NCBI RefSeq assembly: GCF_022829295.1 | Contig: NZ_JAKSYH010000039.1 | Span: forward strand, 1-64,000 | DNA: 64,000 nt | Direction: 5' to 3' | Source: Methylobacterium sp. J-088 | GTDB taxonomy: Bacteria > Pseudomonadota > Alphaproteobacteria > Rhizobiales > Beijerinckiaceae | The notes under the pieces: model-generated | What the model was told of the DNA's origin: nothing | What the model saw: only the letters and a program-made list of their open reading frames with translations | Databases searched by the model: none | Program-made: the position numbers and the translations under genes | Shown: in pieces, positions 1 to 9,237 of the stretch | Numbering within the stretch: the stretch's first letter is position 1 | How the letters are laid out: the number at the start of each line of letters is the position of its first letter

Positions 1-816
1 GCCACCCGGCCTGATCGAGCAGCAGCACGGCGTGCGCACCGGGGGCGACGGCCTGGGCGATCTCTTCGAGACGAAAGGCCATCGCCGCGGTGATGCAGCG
101 GGGCATGACGAGGCCGTCCCCTTTGCCGAGGGCGGGGCAGATCGCCCCGAAGATGTAGGCGGAGGCGGTGCGCTGGTCCTTGGGCGCGGCAGGGCGCGTG
201 CCGCGGCGGGCCCAGCGCCGGGGGATCGTGTTCTTCTGGCCGACCCGGGCCTCGTCGGAAAACCAGATCTCTATCGGCTTGCCGCCTGTGGCCTGCGCGA
301 TCTCCGCCATGCGGGCGGGGAAGCTTTTTTAAAAGCCGGGCTGTCGTCCGGGTCCTGGGCGTGGTGGCGCGGGCGGGCGGAGAGCTTGCGGTCGCCCATG
401 CCCCGCAGGACCCGGCTCAGCGTCTGCTCGGACACCGAGACGCCGTGATCCTCGAACAGGATCTGGGCGAGATCGACCAGCCGCCAGCGCACCACCCCGT
501 GGGCGGCCGGCATCGGCCCCTGCTCGACCAGCGTGCGCAGCGCGTCCCGCTGCTCGGCGTTCAGGCGCGGGCGGGCTCCGGGCGCCTTGCCGCCGATCAG
601 CCCGTCCGGACCGTGCACGTTGAACGCCACGACCCAGTCCCGCACCGTCTGGAGCCCGACCCCGCCCAGCGCGGCGGCCTGCGTCCGCGGCCCGCCCGCG
701 TAGATCGCCGACACAGCCAGCAGGCGCCGGGTCTGGGCGGGATCACGCGAACCCTTGGCCAGGGCACGCAGGCCCTCAGCGTCAAAGTCCGACCGCAGCG
801 GCACCGGAGCAGCCAT
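1..816 (-). CDS. IS630-family transposase, partial, with a -1 frameshift
   Basis: DDE transposase of an IS630-family insertion sequence; its 3' end lies off the left edge. The N-terminal part carries helix-turn-helix segments (AALGGVGLQTVRDWVVAF). On the coding strand the frame breaks at TTTT-AAAAAA-G (complement of 324-334). Reading one A twice (-1) restores a good match: SFPARMAEIAQ, then WFSDEARVGQ with the first catalytic Asp near 260, then LLLDQAGW with the second Asp near position 10. The third acidic residue is outside the window. Without the shift translation ends at 271. ATG 816 (MAAPVPLRSD) is chosen as start; the frame is open to 855. IS630 elements often use programmed slippage, but the phase here (AAA AAA G) is not the canonical tandem-slip phase, so transcriptional slippage or a plain mutation is also possible. 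Confidence 0.85.
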
Positions 817-900
817 CCCATCCTCCTCAGGCTCCAAACCCGAAGACAGAACCAATCTTCAGCCGCCGAGGCTACCCCGTGAGTCCCGCTCAACGAAGGT
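1..900 (-). mobile_element. IS630-family insertion sequence, right-hand part only
   Basis: The element is inferred from the transposase reading frame. Its other end is outside the window. I could not fix the inner terminal inverted repeat or the TA target duplication, so the boundary near 900 is approximate. It lies beside an AT-richer toxin-immunity pair, which fits an accessory insertion hotspot. Confidence 0.55.
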
Positions 901-951
901 TGGTATTAGTTCGTTGCCTTATCGATCGTCTGCCGATCGCCGGGCCGGGTT

Positions 952-1230
952 CTATAGTCTGTCCCGCACCCGTTTGAGGAAGGCTCTTAGTTCGGCGCCA
1001 TCGTAGAAAGCAATATCAGCGGGTGATGTCCACCACAGCTTTCGCAATTCAACATCCGATATATCTTCTCGCGTGATCATGTCGATAAAAATTCCTAGCT
1101 TCTGACGATCGCCCCTGTCTTTCATCGGGGACAAAACCGTGTCAATCATTTCGTCTACACTAGACACGTCATCTAAAAGATCTTGATAGAATTGCGAAGT
1201 GAATACTCGGAATTCTGCTGATAACTCCAT
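952..1230 (-). CDS. Putative immunity protein for the upstream RNase A-like toxin
   Basis: A 92-residue acidic soluble protein with no signal peptide or membrane segment. It starts one base after the stop of the toxin gene at 1232, so the two are translationally coupled, which is the usual toxin-then-immunity arrangement. The C-terminal half (ELRKLWWTSPADIAFYDG and a final helix AFLKRVRDRL) resembles small CDI-type immunity proteins from memory; the family is not certain. Base composition is visibly more AT-rich than the flanking core genes. The role is inferred mainly from position; it could be an unrelated small protein. Confidence 0.6.
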   Translation of the reverse strand: MELSAEFRVFTSQFYQDLLDDVSSVDEMIDTVLSPMKDRGDRQKLGIFIDMITREDISDVELRKLWWTSPADIAFYDGAELRAFLKRVRDRL

Positions 1231-1231
1231 T

Positions 1232-1903
1232 TTAGTCCCCCTCCGTTAGAGGATAAGCTGTTCGAATGAAAAATCCGCGTGGTGAACGGGGATCGTGCCT
1301 CAGTTCAACTCCAGCACTATATGTGTCGCGCATATATACGGCACCTTCGTCGGTGCTATAAGCTTCTCTGCCAGTTTTATAATCAAACGTCTTTCTTATA
1401 AATTTACGATCGTCTTCACCCGATGCAACTCGATCGACCGCCGCTTTATTGGCTTCAATGGTTTGATTTACGAGATTATTCGCGGTTTCTAACGATTCAA
1501 AGCCGCCGTTTCTTCTCATGCCTCCATTGGCTACCAATGAGCGCCACTGTGATTTTTGAACACGCTCAAAAAATTCGGTATCAGACTTCCCGACATGCTC
1601 TCTTATCGCGTGTCCCCTTCCCTCTTCAGCCAGAAGATCCACTCTGTACCGCTGATCGTCTTCATCTCCTACGAAGATAAGGCGCGCGTCATCATTCGCT
1701 CCACGACCTCCGAGACGATCCTCATCTGTCCATTGTCCACCATCTCGACGTCCAGCAGGCACCCGTGGCTGACCGGGATCGTAGGCGCTGACAGTGAGTT
1801 TGAGACGAAATAGCTTCAGCTCCACTATGAGAGCCGCGAGGTGCCATCTCGTTCGCTGAACGACAATTTCATCAAAGAGCATGGAGCACCCCGCCAGCTG
1901 CAC
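1232..1903 (-). CDS. Toxin with C-terminal RNase A-like (CdiA-CT type) domain
   Basis: A 223-residue protein. Residues 41-59 carry the linker motif YDPGQPRVPAG...GGQWT, seen ahead of toxin domains in alphaproteobacterial polymorphic toxins. Residues 88-218 resemble the bacterial RNase A-like CdiA-CT domain: an N-terminal GHAIREHVGKSD (candidate catalytic His98/His103 and Lys106) and the typical ending FFIRTAYP (211-218). It probably cleaves RNA in target or host cells. There is no secretion domain or signal peptide, and no CdiB, T6SS or T7SS gene nearby, so this is an orphan cassette or a fragment. ATG 1882 is an alternative start. AT-richer composition than neighbours suggests transfer. The immunity gene follows after one base. 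Confidence 0.72.
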   Translation of the reverse strand: MQLAGCSMLFDEIVVQRTRWHLAALIVELKLFRLKLTVSAYDPGQPRVPAGRRDGGQWTDEDRLGGRGANDDARLIFVGDEDDQRYRVDLLAEEGRGHAIREHVGKSDTEFFERVQKSQWRSLVANGGMRRNGGFESLETANNLVNQTIEANKAAVDRVASGEDDRKFIRKTFDYKTGREAYSTDEGAVYMRDTYSAGVELRHDPRSPRGFFIRTAYPLTEGD

Positions 1904-2014
1904 CCACTCATATCAGGCTAATTATCTTATTTTTCCAAGGATGTTCATATTTTGTTCCGTTGCGGACTCGGGCAGCGATAGGTTGCGTGTTGATCTATCG
2001 GACTTTGAGGCGGA

Positions 2015-2033
2015 GCCGGGCATCGCGCCCGGC
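2015..2033 (-). terminator. Hairpin downstream of glnA
   Basis: GCCGGGC and GCCCGGC arms (2015-2021, 2027-2033) around a 5-base loop, 10 bases after the glnA stop in the direction of transcription. There is no clear U-tract, so termination strength is uncertain. Confidence 0.45.
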
Positions 2034-2042
2034 CCCGTCACA

Positions 2043-3452
2043 TCACAGCGAGTAGTACTGCACGAACTCGATCGGGTGCGGGGTCATCTCGTAGCGCAGC
2101 ACCTCGGCCATCTTCAGCTCGATGAACGAGTCGATCTGGTCGTCCGAGAACACGCCGCCCTCCTTGAGGAAGGCCCGGTCCTTGTCGAGGCTGGTCAGCG
2201 CCTCGCGGAGCGAGCCGCACACGGTCGGGATCTTCTTCAGCTCCCGTGGGGGTAGCTCGTAGAGGTCCTTGTCCATGGCCGGACCCGGGTCGATCTTGTT
2301 GCGGATGCCGTCGAGGCCGGCCATCAGCAGCGCCGAGAAGGCGAGGTAGGGGTTCGCCATCGGATCGGGGAAGCGGACCTCCACGCGCTTGGCCTTCGGG
2401 CTCTTGGTCCACGGGATACGGCAGGAGGCCGAGCGGTTGCGCGCCGAGTAGGCGAGCAGCACCGGCGCCTCGTAGCCCGGCACCAGACGCTTGTACGAGT
2501 TGGTCGACGGGTTGGTGAAGGCGTTGAGCGCCTTGGCGTGGCGAATGATGCCGCCGATGTACCAAAGGCATTCCTGCGACAGGCCGGCATACTTGTCGCC
2601 GGCAAAGACCGGCTGGCCGTCCTTCCAAATCGACTGGTGGACGTGCATGCCAGAGCCGTTGTCGCCGTAGACGGGCTTGGGCATGAAGGTCGCCGACTTG
2701 CCGTAGCTCTGCGCGACGTTGTGGATGCAGTACTTGTAGATCTGCATGTGGTCGGCGAGCAGCGTCAGCGTGTCGAACTTCATGCCGAGCTCGTGCTGGG
2801 CGCTCGCCACCTCGTGATGGTGCTTCTCGACCTTCACACCCATCGACTGCATGGCGGCCAGCATCTCGCCGCGCATGTCCTGCGCCGAATCCTGCGGCGG
2901 GACCGGGAAGTAGCCGCCCTTGGTCTGGACCCGGTGGCCGAGGTTGCCGCCCTCGTAGTCGGTGAAGCCGTTGGTCGGCAGCTCGGTCGAGTCGAGCTCG
3001 AAGCCGGTGCGGTACGGGTCGGCGGCAAACTTCACGTCGTCGAACACGAAGAATTCGGCCTCGGGGCCGACATAGATCGTGTCGCCGATGCCGGTCTGCT
3101 GCAGGTAGGCCTCGGCGCGCTTGGCGGTGCCGCGGGGATCGCGGGCGTAGGGCTCGCCGGTGGCCGGCTCCAGCACGTCGCAGACGATCGACAGGGTCGC
3201 GGCCGAGAAGAACGGGTCCAGGGTGGCGGTGGCTGGGTCCGGCATGAGCAGCATGTCGGACTCGTTGATCGCCTTCCAGCCGGCGATCGAGGAGCCGTCG
3301 AACATGGTGCCCTCGTCGAAGATCTCCTCGTCGATGAGCGACACGTCGAACGTGACGTGCTGCCACTTGCCGCGCGGATCGGTGAACCGGAAGTCCACGT
3401 AGCGCACGTCGTTGTCCCGGATCGTCTTCAGCACCTCGGCCGCAGTGGTCAT
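2043..3452 (-). CDS. glnA: Glutamine synthetase type I
   Basis: Makes glutamine from glutamate, ammonia and ATP as a cytoplasmic dodecamer; the main ammonium-assimilation enzyme. From ATG 3452 ([15 protein letters not shown]) the product is 469 residues, the standard GSI-beta length. The N-terminal beta-grasp domain and the catalytic domain are complete ([36 protein letters not shown]). The adenylylation site is Tyr398 in DKDLYELPP, so activity should be controlled by GlnE. In most alphaproteobacteria glnB lies directly upstream of glnA; here glnII, on the opposite strand, and a small gene separate them. An in-frame ATG at 3485 lacks family similarity. Confidence 0.98.
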   Translation of the reverse strand: MTTAAEVLKTIRDNDVRYVDFRFTDPRGKWQHVTFDVSLIDEEIFDEGTMFDGSSIAGWKAINESDMLLMPDPATATLDPFFSAATLSIVCDVLEPATGEPYARDPRGTAKRAEAYLQQTGIGDTIYVGPEAEFFVFDDVKFAADPYRTGFELDSTELPTNGFTDYEGGNLGHRVQTKGGYFPVPPQDSAQDMRGEMLAAMQSMGVKVEKHHHEVASAQHELGMKFDTLTLLADHMQIYKYCIHNVAQSYGKSATFMPKPVYGDNGSGMHVHQSIWKDGQPVFAGDKYAGLSQECLWYIGGIIRHAKALNAFTNPSTNSYKRLVPGYEAPVLLAYSARNRSASCRIPWTKSPKAKRVEVRFPDPMANPYLAFSALLMAGLDGIRNKIDPGPAMDKDLYELPPRELKKIPTVCGSLREALTSLDKDRAFLKEGGVFSDDQIDSFIELKMAEVLRYEMTPHPIEFVQYYSL

Positions 3453-3559
3453 CGTGGGCATCCTCCAGGGATCGCTCGGAAACACGCTCGCGACGCACCC
3501 GCTCTCAGTCGGGCGGCACCAGCGAGCGGCGCTTGATATCCGTCACGGGCGCGTGTTGC

Positions 3560-3572
3560 CACCCGCAGGGTG
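3560..3572. promoter_or_regulatory. Candidate NtrC-like dyad in the glnA-glnII intergenic region
   Basis: CACCC-GCA-GGGTG, a perfect 5-base dyad with a 3-base centre, about 112 bases upstream of the sigma54 -24 box of glnII, a typical NtrC enhancer distance. It resembles but does not match the full NtrC half-site TGCACC/GGTGCA, so assignment is tentative. The 337-base divergent gap holds no gene that I can support. Confidence 0.3.
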
Positions 3573-3683
3573 CGGGAATCGGCGCGGCGGTGGGACGATC
3601 GAGTACGATGTTGGCGCGCTCTCGAGTCCGTGAACGCAAGGACCGACGTCAAAGGCGGTGCCCGCAGCGCGTGGTCGTTCGTT

Positions 3684-3700
3684 TGGCACGACCCATGCTT
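3684..3700 (+). promoter_or_regulatory. Sigma54 (RpoN) promoter of glnII
   Basis: TGGCAC (3684-3689), five bases, then ATGCTT (3695-3700): the invariant GG and GC doublets are 12 bases apart from first base to first base, as in TGGCAC-N5-TTGC; one mismatch (A for the first T of TTGC). It sits 90 bases upstream of the glnII ATG. Rhizobial glnII genes are known NtrC/RpoN targets, which supports the call. Confidence 0.75.
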
Positions 3701-3789
3701 CCGCGACGGCGGCCGTCGGAGAGGCGGCAAGCCGTTCGCGTTGCCCAGGGGTACCCCGGTCGCGCATCGATACGGACGAGAGAACCGGA

Positions 3790-4824
3790 ATGACCAAATA
3801 TAAGCTCGAGTACATATGGCTCGACGGGTACGCGCCGACCCCGAATCTCCGTGGTAAGACGCAGATCAAGGAATTTGACAGCTTCCCGACCCTCGAGCAG
3901 CTCCCGATGTGGGGCTTCGATGGCTCCTCCACGAAGCAGGCCGAGGGCGGCAGCTCCGACTGCATGCTCAAGCCCGTGCGCCACTTCCCTGATCCGGCCC
4001 GGAAGAACGGCGTGCTGGTGATGTGCGAAGTGATGATGCCGGATGGCACGACCCCGCACGCGTCCAACAAGCGCGCCACCATCCTGGACGATGCCGGCGC
4101 CTGGTTCGGCTTCGAGCAGGAGTACTTCCTGTACAAGGACGGCCGCCCGCTCGGCTTCCCGTCCTCCGGCTACCCGGCCCCGCAGGGCCCGTACTACACC
4201 GGCGTCGGCTATTCGAACGTCGGCGATGTCGCCCGCCAGATCGTCGAGGAGCACCTCGACCTTTGCCTCGATGCCGGCATCAACCACGAGGGCATCAACG
4301 CCGAGGTGGCCAAGGGCCAGTGGGAATTCCAGATCTTCGGCAAGGGCTCCAAGAAGGCCGCCGACGAGATGTGGATGGCCCGCTACCTGCTGCAGCGCCT
4401 GTGCGAGAAGTACGGCATCGACGTCGAGTACCATTGCAAGCCGCTCGGTGACACCGACTGGAACGGCTCGGGCATGCACTGCAACTTCTCGACCTCGTTC
4501 CTCCGGGAGCATGGCGGGAAGGCGTATTTCGAGAAGCTCATGGAGGCGTTCAAGAGCGCCCGTGAGGAGCACATTGCCGTCTACGGTCCGGACAACCACA
4601 TGCGCCTGACCGGCAAGCACGAGACCGCATCGATCAACGAGTTCACGTACGGCGTGGCCGACCGCGGCGCCTCGATCCGCGTGCCGCACTCGTTCGTCAA
4701 CAACGGCTACAAGGGCTACCTTGAGGACCGCCGTCCGAACTCTCAGGGCGACCCCTACCAGATCGCCTCGCAGGTGCTGAAGACCGTCGCTTCCGTACCG
4801 ACCGAGGCCGCTGCAGCCGCGTAA
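3790..4824 (+). CDS. glnII: Glutamine synthetase type II (eukaryotic-like)
   Basis: A second glutamine synthetase of the 344-residue GSII class found in rhizobia and relatives. The start ATG 3790 gives MTKYKLEYIWLDGY, the usual GSII beginning. Conserved blocks include MWGFDGSSTKQAEGG, GFEQEYFLYKDGRP, NHEGINAEVAKGQWEFQIF (active site) and GNGSGMHCNFSTSF-type GSGMHCNFS. It lacks the adenylylation tyrosine region of GSI, so control is expected at transcription. A sigma54 promoter lies 90 bases upstream. The gene is transcribed divergently from glnA and probably serves nitrogen-limited growth. A terminator-like hairpin follows the stop. Confidence 0.97.
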   Translation: MTKYKLEYIWLDGYAPTPNLRGKTQIKEFDSFPTLEQLPMWGFDGSSTKQAEGGSSDCMLKPVRHFPDPARKNGVLVMCEVMMPDGTTPHASNKRATILDDAGAWFGFEQEYFLYKDGRPLGFPSSGYPAPQGPYYTGVGYSNVGDVARQIVEEHLDLCLDAGINHEGINAEVAKGQWEFQIFGKGSKKAADEMWMARYLLQRLCEKYGIDVEYHCKPLGDTDWNGSGMHCNFSTSFLREHGGKAYFEKLMEAFKSAREEHIAVYGPDNHMRLTGKHETASINEFTYGVADRGASIRVPHSFVNNGYKGYLEDRRPNSQGDPYQIASQVLKTVASVPTEAAAAA

Positions 4825-4852
4825 GACGCGGGGCCGACTATATCGTCAACGA

Positions 4853-4876
4853 AGCCGGGCCCTCGGGTCCGGCTTT
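4853..4876 (+). terminator. Probable terminator of glnII
   Basis: Arms AGCCGGGCC (4853-4861) and GGTCCGGCT (4866-4874) with one G-U pair, small loop, followed by only TT; 28 bases after the glnII stop. Confidence 0.6.
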
Positions 4877-4991
4877 GCCGTTTCTGAACCCTGCAGGGGA
4901 ACGGACAGAGGAGAAAAAAACAAAGCGATGCCGTCGAGCATGCACCGTGAATCGGTGGGACGCGTCACCTGCTGTGCGGGGAGCGGATGGC

Positions 4992-5171
4992 TCAGGACCG
5001 GCGCGGACGCTCGTCCTCACGGATCGCGGCGTCATGATACCACGCGCCGCCTCCTATGCTCGGCACCGCCGCGGGCTTCGTCGCTACGATCGCCCGCGGC
5101 GTCGCGCGGGCGCGGCGGAAAGCGGTCAGATTATAGATCTGGGCCGTCTCGCGTAGGTCCGTATCGGCCAT
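4992..5171 (-). CDS. Small hypothetical protein (59 aa)
   Basis: Starts at ATG 5171 (MADTDLRETAQIYNLTAF) with a very good ribosome binding site, AGGAGG about 7 bases upstream. The product is basic at its centre (RRARATPR) and ends with AWYHDAAIREDERPRRS; no signal peptide or membrane segment. I recognise no family. It lies in the glnII-glnB gap on the same strand as glnB. The strong ribosome binding site and non-repetitive sequence argue for a real gene. Confidence 0.6.
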   Translation of the reverse strand: MADTDLRETAQIYNLTAFRRARATPRAIVATKPAAVPSIGGGAWYHDAAIREDERPRRS

Positions 5172-5343
5172 TGCACATCCTCCTGCACGGGATTCGAGCG
5201 ACCGATCGTACCGGCCGTTCCCAGGGATGTGGGGTGTCGGCGGCTGCGCTCCAGGGCGAAGCGCGCCAATGCCGGACATTCGCGCAGGGTGCATTCTTAG
5301 GCAGATCGGGAGCGGCGGCTCCGGATGTGCACGCCGGCTGCCG

Positions 5344-5800
<457 letters not shown>

Positions 5801-5875
5801 CATGCGGGCGTTTTCTGGTTTTCTGGCGCGCTTTTCGCCAAGTCTGGTCGACGCACGGGCAAACAGGAGGCTCAC

Positions 5876-7387
5876 ATGCGGTTGCTGACGGTCGCGGCCA
5901 TGAGACAGGTCGATGCCGCGGCCATCGCCGGCGGGATCCCGGGGCGCATGCTCATGGAGGCGGCCGGTGGCGCGGTGGCGGCCCGGGCCCGGGCTCGGCT
6001 GCCGACGGGGGGGCGCGCCCTCGTCCTGTGCGGGCCCGGCAACAACGGCGGCGACGGCTTCGTGGCGGCGCGCCTACTGGCCGAGCACGGCTACGCGGTC
6101 GATCTGCGGCTGCTCGGTGATCGCGGGGCGCTGACGGGCGATGCCGCCCTGGCGGCGGGGTCATGGACCGGGCCGGTCGGACCAGTTTTCTCCGGGGAAC
6201 TCCCGCCCTGCGATCTCGTGATCGATGCGCTGTTCGGCGCGGGTCTGTCGCGGGACCTCGACGGTGATGCCCGCGCGCTGGTCGAGGCCGTGAACGCGGG
6301 CGGACATCCCGTTCTCGCCGTCGACATTCCGAGCGGCATCGACGGCGATACCGGAGCCGTCCGCGGTGTGGCGATCCGGGCGACCGAGACCGTGACGTTC
6401 GTGACGCTCAAGCCGGGCCATCTGCTGCAGCCGGGGCGAAGCCTGTGCGGGCCGCTGAACGTTGCGGATATCGGCACGGGACCGGCGGCCCTGGAGGCGG
6501 GTCTGGCCGCCTGCAGGGCACCGCTCGACCGGAACGGGCCCGATCTGTGGGCGACGGCGTTTCCACGGCTCACCGGAGCCAGCCACAAATATACCCGTGG
6601 CCATGCCCTGGTGCTATCCGGCCCTGCCACGAAGACCGGCGCCGCCCGGCTGGCCGCTCGGGGTGCCCTGCGGGTCGGAGCCGGCCTCGTGACGGTCGCC
6701 TCCCCGGTCGGCGCGCTGGCCGAGAACGCCGCCCACCTCACGGCGATCATGCTGCGATCCTGCGAGACCGCCGACGACCTCGATGACCTGCTCACCGACG
6801 AGCGTCTCAACGTGGTGCTGGCCGGCCCCGGTCTCGGCGCCGGTGAGCCGACCAGGGAGCGTGTCGCGGTGGCGGCCTCGGCGGGACGCGGCCTCGTCCT
6901 CGATGCCGACGCGCTGACGAGCTTTTCCGGTCAGGCGCGGCTCCTTGCCGCGCATCTGAAGGACGGTGCGGCGCGGGCCGTGCTGACACCGCATGCCGGC
7001 GAGTTCGCGCGGCTGTTCGAAGGCACGCCAGCCATGGCCGAGGGGGCCGACAAGGTCGCCCGGGCCCGCGCCGCTGCATCCCTCACCGGCGCCGTGGTGG
7101 TCTTTAAGGGCGCCGACACCGTCATCGCCAACCCGGATGGGCGGGCGGCGATCAACGATCATGGCAGCCCCTATCTCGGGACCGCCGGGTCGGGCGATGT
7201 CCTGGCTGGTTTGATCGCCGGCCTGATGGCGCAAGGCATGGAGCCGTTCGAGGCCGCCGCCGCCGCCGTCTGGCTCCACGGGGATGCCGGCCTGCGTCAC
7301 GGGCCGGGGCTGATCGCCGAGGACATTCCGGAGCTGATGCCCGCGGTGTTGCGCGATCTCGAAGTCGTGGCCGGTTCGGCGGATTGA
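5876..7387 (+). CDS. nnr: Bifunctional NAD(P)H-hydrate epimerase / ADP-dependent NAD(P)H-hydrate dehydratase
   Basis: Repairs hydrated NADH and NADPH (NAD(P)HX): the N-terminal YjeF/epimerase domain (about 1-215) interconverts R and S forms, and the C-terminal ribokinase-like domain (about 230-500) dehydrates the S form using ADP. Motifs are CGPGNNGGDGFVAARLL (52-68) and VIDALFGAGLSR in the first domain, and TPHAGEFARLF and GTAGSGDVLAGLIAG in the second. ATG 5876 follows an AGGAGG-like site (caggaggctcac). The 503-residue length is normal for the fused form. Divergent from glnB. Confidence 0.96.
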   Translation: MRLLTVAAMRQVDAAAIAGGIPGRMLMEAAGGAVAARARARLPTGGRALVLCGPGNNGGDGFVAARLLAEHGYAVDLRLLGDRGALTGDAALAAGSWTGPVGPVFSGELPPCDLVIDALFGAGLSRDLDGDARALVEAVNAGGHPVLAVDIPSGIDGDTGAVRGVAIRATETVTFVTLKPGHLLQPGRSLCGPLNVADIGTGPAALEAGLAACRAPLDRNGPDLWATAFPRLTGASHKYTRGHALVLSGPATKTGAARLAARGALRVGAGLVTVASPVGALAENAAHLTAIMLRSCETADDLDDLLTDERLNVVLAGPGLGAGEPTRERVAVAASAGRGLVLDADALTSFSGQARLLAAHLKDGAARAVLTPHAGEFARLFEGTPAMAEGADKVARARAAASLTGAVVVFKGADTVIANPDGRAAINDHGSPYLGTAGSGDVLAGLIAGLMAQGMEPFEAAAAAVWLHGDAGLRHGPGLIAEDIPELMPAVLRDLEVVAGSAD

Positions 7388-7403
7388 TCGCGAAGAACCG
7401 GCG

Positions 7404-8873
7404 CTACGTGACGTCGAAGCACGTCCAGAGGCCGGTGTCGAACCGCTCCAGCACCGTGGCGCTGATCAGCCACCGGCCGGGATTGTCGGCCAGGAAGCCG
7501 ATCCGTGCGGTGCGGCCCTCCAGCAACTGGAACGTGTCGAGCCAGTAGGGCTCCCAACCGTCATCCAGGGGGTGCAGCAGGCGGAAGCAGTGCCCGTGCA
7601 GGTGGAGCGCCTGCGGAAAGGCGGTCTCGTTGCGCAGGGCCAGCACCACGACCTGGCCGCGCTTCACCGTGAAGATCGGCGGGAGGCCGGTGGTGCCGCT
7701 GATCCCGTTCACCGACCAGATCTTCTGCGGGTCGCCGGTAAAGACCGGATCGGGGCTGGCCCCGTCCTTCTTGTCTTTCGGCACGAAGGCGCCGCCGGTG
7801 ATGACCACGTCGCGGCGCAAGGCGTTCTGAAGCTTGACCTCGGCCGGCAGCCGCTTGTTCTCGCCGATCGGGCCGATCGGCGGCCGCTTCTCGGTGATCC
7901 GGGGGCCCTTCGTGGTGACGCTCGCCAGCGTCAGACCTTTGCCGATCAGCGCCTGGATCTCGCAGGTGGCGCCCTCATTGTCCGGCAGGTCGACCATCAA
8001 GTCGTAGCGAGTGCCGGGCGGGAAGGGCAGGGTGGCCCGCAGCGGCTCGAACGTGTCGGTCGGCTGCCCGTCGACTGCCGCCACGTAGACCTTCACGCCC
8101 TCGAACTTGATGCGCGTCGCCCGGGCGTTGCAGGCATTGCCCAGCCGCAGGCGGACCCGGGCGCCGGGGCGCGCCTCGAAGGTATCGGGCACCGGCTTGC
8201 CGTTGACCGTGACGAGGTTGCCGAGCCGCCCGTTGCTCGCCGCGAGCGGTACCTGCCCGAACGGCATCAGCGTCCCGTCGTCCTGGAGTCGCCAATCCTG
8301 CAGGATGACGGCGACGTCAGCATCGATCGCGGGCGGGTTCGTCTCTTCGACGACCAGCATGCCGGCGAGCCCGCGGCCGGAGGGCTCGCTCGCGCCGCCG
8401 ACCACCAAGGGGCGGATCAGGAAGGAGCCGGCGTCGGGCGGCGTGAATGCATAGAGGAAGTCGCCGCCGGGCGGGATCGGCGCCTGGGTCACGCCGCCCA
8501 CGCCGTCCATGGCGTTGACGATGCGGACCCCGTGCCAGTGCAGCGACAGGGGCTTGTCGGTCCGGTTCTCGACCTTCAGGCGCACCGCCTGGCCGAGCTT
8601 CACCCGGACGGTCGGGGGCTGTGCCTTGCCGTCGAAGCACCAGATTGGTGTCTCCGGCGCGGGCTCCGGCCGGAACCGCGCCGTCCCAGGGGCCGCCGGT
8701 AGGGCAGGGGGCTCCGCCTGGGCCGCCCCGGGTGCGGCGGGCGCAGGTGCAGGGGACTGGGCCTGCCCCGGTTCGGGCGCGAGCCCGAAGGCGGCAACGG
8801 CCGCCAGCAGGGTCCTTCGCGACGGGGCGCCGGCCTGCGAATCGGCCGGCGGCACGGGGCGGGGTGGCGGCAT
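7404..8873 (-). CDS. Multicopper-oxidase-family protein lacking two copper motifs
   Basis: A 489-residue cupredoxin-fold protein with a Tat-type signal peptide (PSRRTLLAAVAAFGLA), so probably periplasmic. Motif 1 (LHWHG) and motif 3 (LHLHGH) of the four multicopper-oxidase ligand motifs are present. Motif 2, normally W-Y-H-x-H, reads FLIRPL in the correct context (DAGSFLIRPLVVGG). Motif 4, normally HCHIxxH, reads ISATVLERF after GRW. The trinuclear centre should therefore be incomplete and normal laccase activity is unlikely; it may bind copper or act structurally. Start ATG 8873 (MPPPRPVPP); an upstream frame extends to 8942. Convergent with nnr, 16 bases apart. Confidence 0.85.
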   Translation of the reverse strand: MPPPRPVPPADSQAGAPSRRTLLAAVAAFGLAPEPGQAQSPAPAPAAPGAAQAEPPALPAAPGTARFRPEPAPETPIWCFDGKAQPPTVRVKLGQAVRLKVENRTDKPLSLHWHGVRIVNAMDGVGGVTQAPIPPGGDFLYAFTPPDAGSFLIRPLVVGGASEPSGRGLAGMLVVEETNPPAIDADVAVILQDWRLQDDGTLMPFGQVPLAASNGRLGNLVTVNGKPVPDTFEARPGARVRLRLGNACNARATRIKFEGVKVYVAAVDGQPTDTFEPLRATLPFPPGTRYDLMVDLPDNEGATCEIQALIGKGLTLASVTTKGPRITEKRPPIGPIGENKRLPAEVKLQNALRRDVVITGGAFVPKDKKDGASPDPVFTGDPQKIWSVNGISGTTGLPPIFTVKRGQVVVLALRNETAFPQALHLHGHCFRLLHPLDDGWEPYWLDTFQLLEGRTARIGFLADNPGRWLISATVLERFDTGLWTCFDVT

Positions 8874-9020
8874 GAAGTCTCGGCTGCTTTTCGCGACGGA
8901 CCCGCTCCATAGCGGTGCGGCGGCCCGGGCGCCACAGGACAAGTTTTTTGCTGCGGCCCCGTCGGCCCATGCTATAGGGCCCGCTTCCGGCGGCCGGCGA
9001 TGCGCCGGATGTCGGCGCGC

Positions 9021-9105
9021 GCGGGCGTGGCGGAACTGGTAGACGCGCTGGATTTAGGTTCCAGTGTCGCAAGACGTGGGGGTTCGAGCCCCTCCGCCCG
9101 CACCA
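9021..9105 (+). tRNA. tRNA-Leu (anticodon TAG)
   Basis: 85-base tRNA with acceptor arms GCGGGCG/CGCCCGC, anticodon stem CTGGA/TCCAG around loop TTTAGGT (anticodon TAG), long class II variable arm, T-arm GGTTCGAGCC, and encoded CCA at 9103-9105. Reads CUN leucine codons. Confidence 0.97.
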
Positions 9106-9237
9106 GGACCTTTCCTGTAGGTGTGGTCCCAGCGGACCGCCCCGATCCCGTCACCCGACATCTCGGCATCCCGGTCCGCGCGAGCACGACGCCGGCCCGG
9201 TCGGCGAACCCAGGTTTTTTGAAGAGCGACGACGACG

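Noticed and set aside
2538..3536. Long open frame on the plus strand opposite glnA
   Set aside because: It is the mirror frame of a GC-rich, strongly biased gene; the sequence is low complexity (many V, A, R, H) and resembles no protein family.
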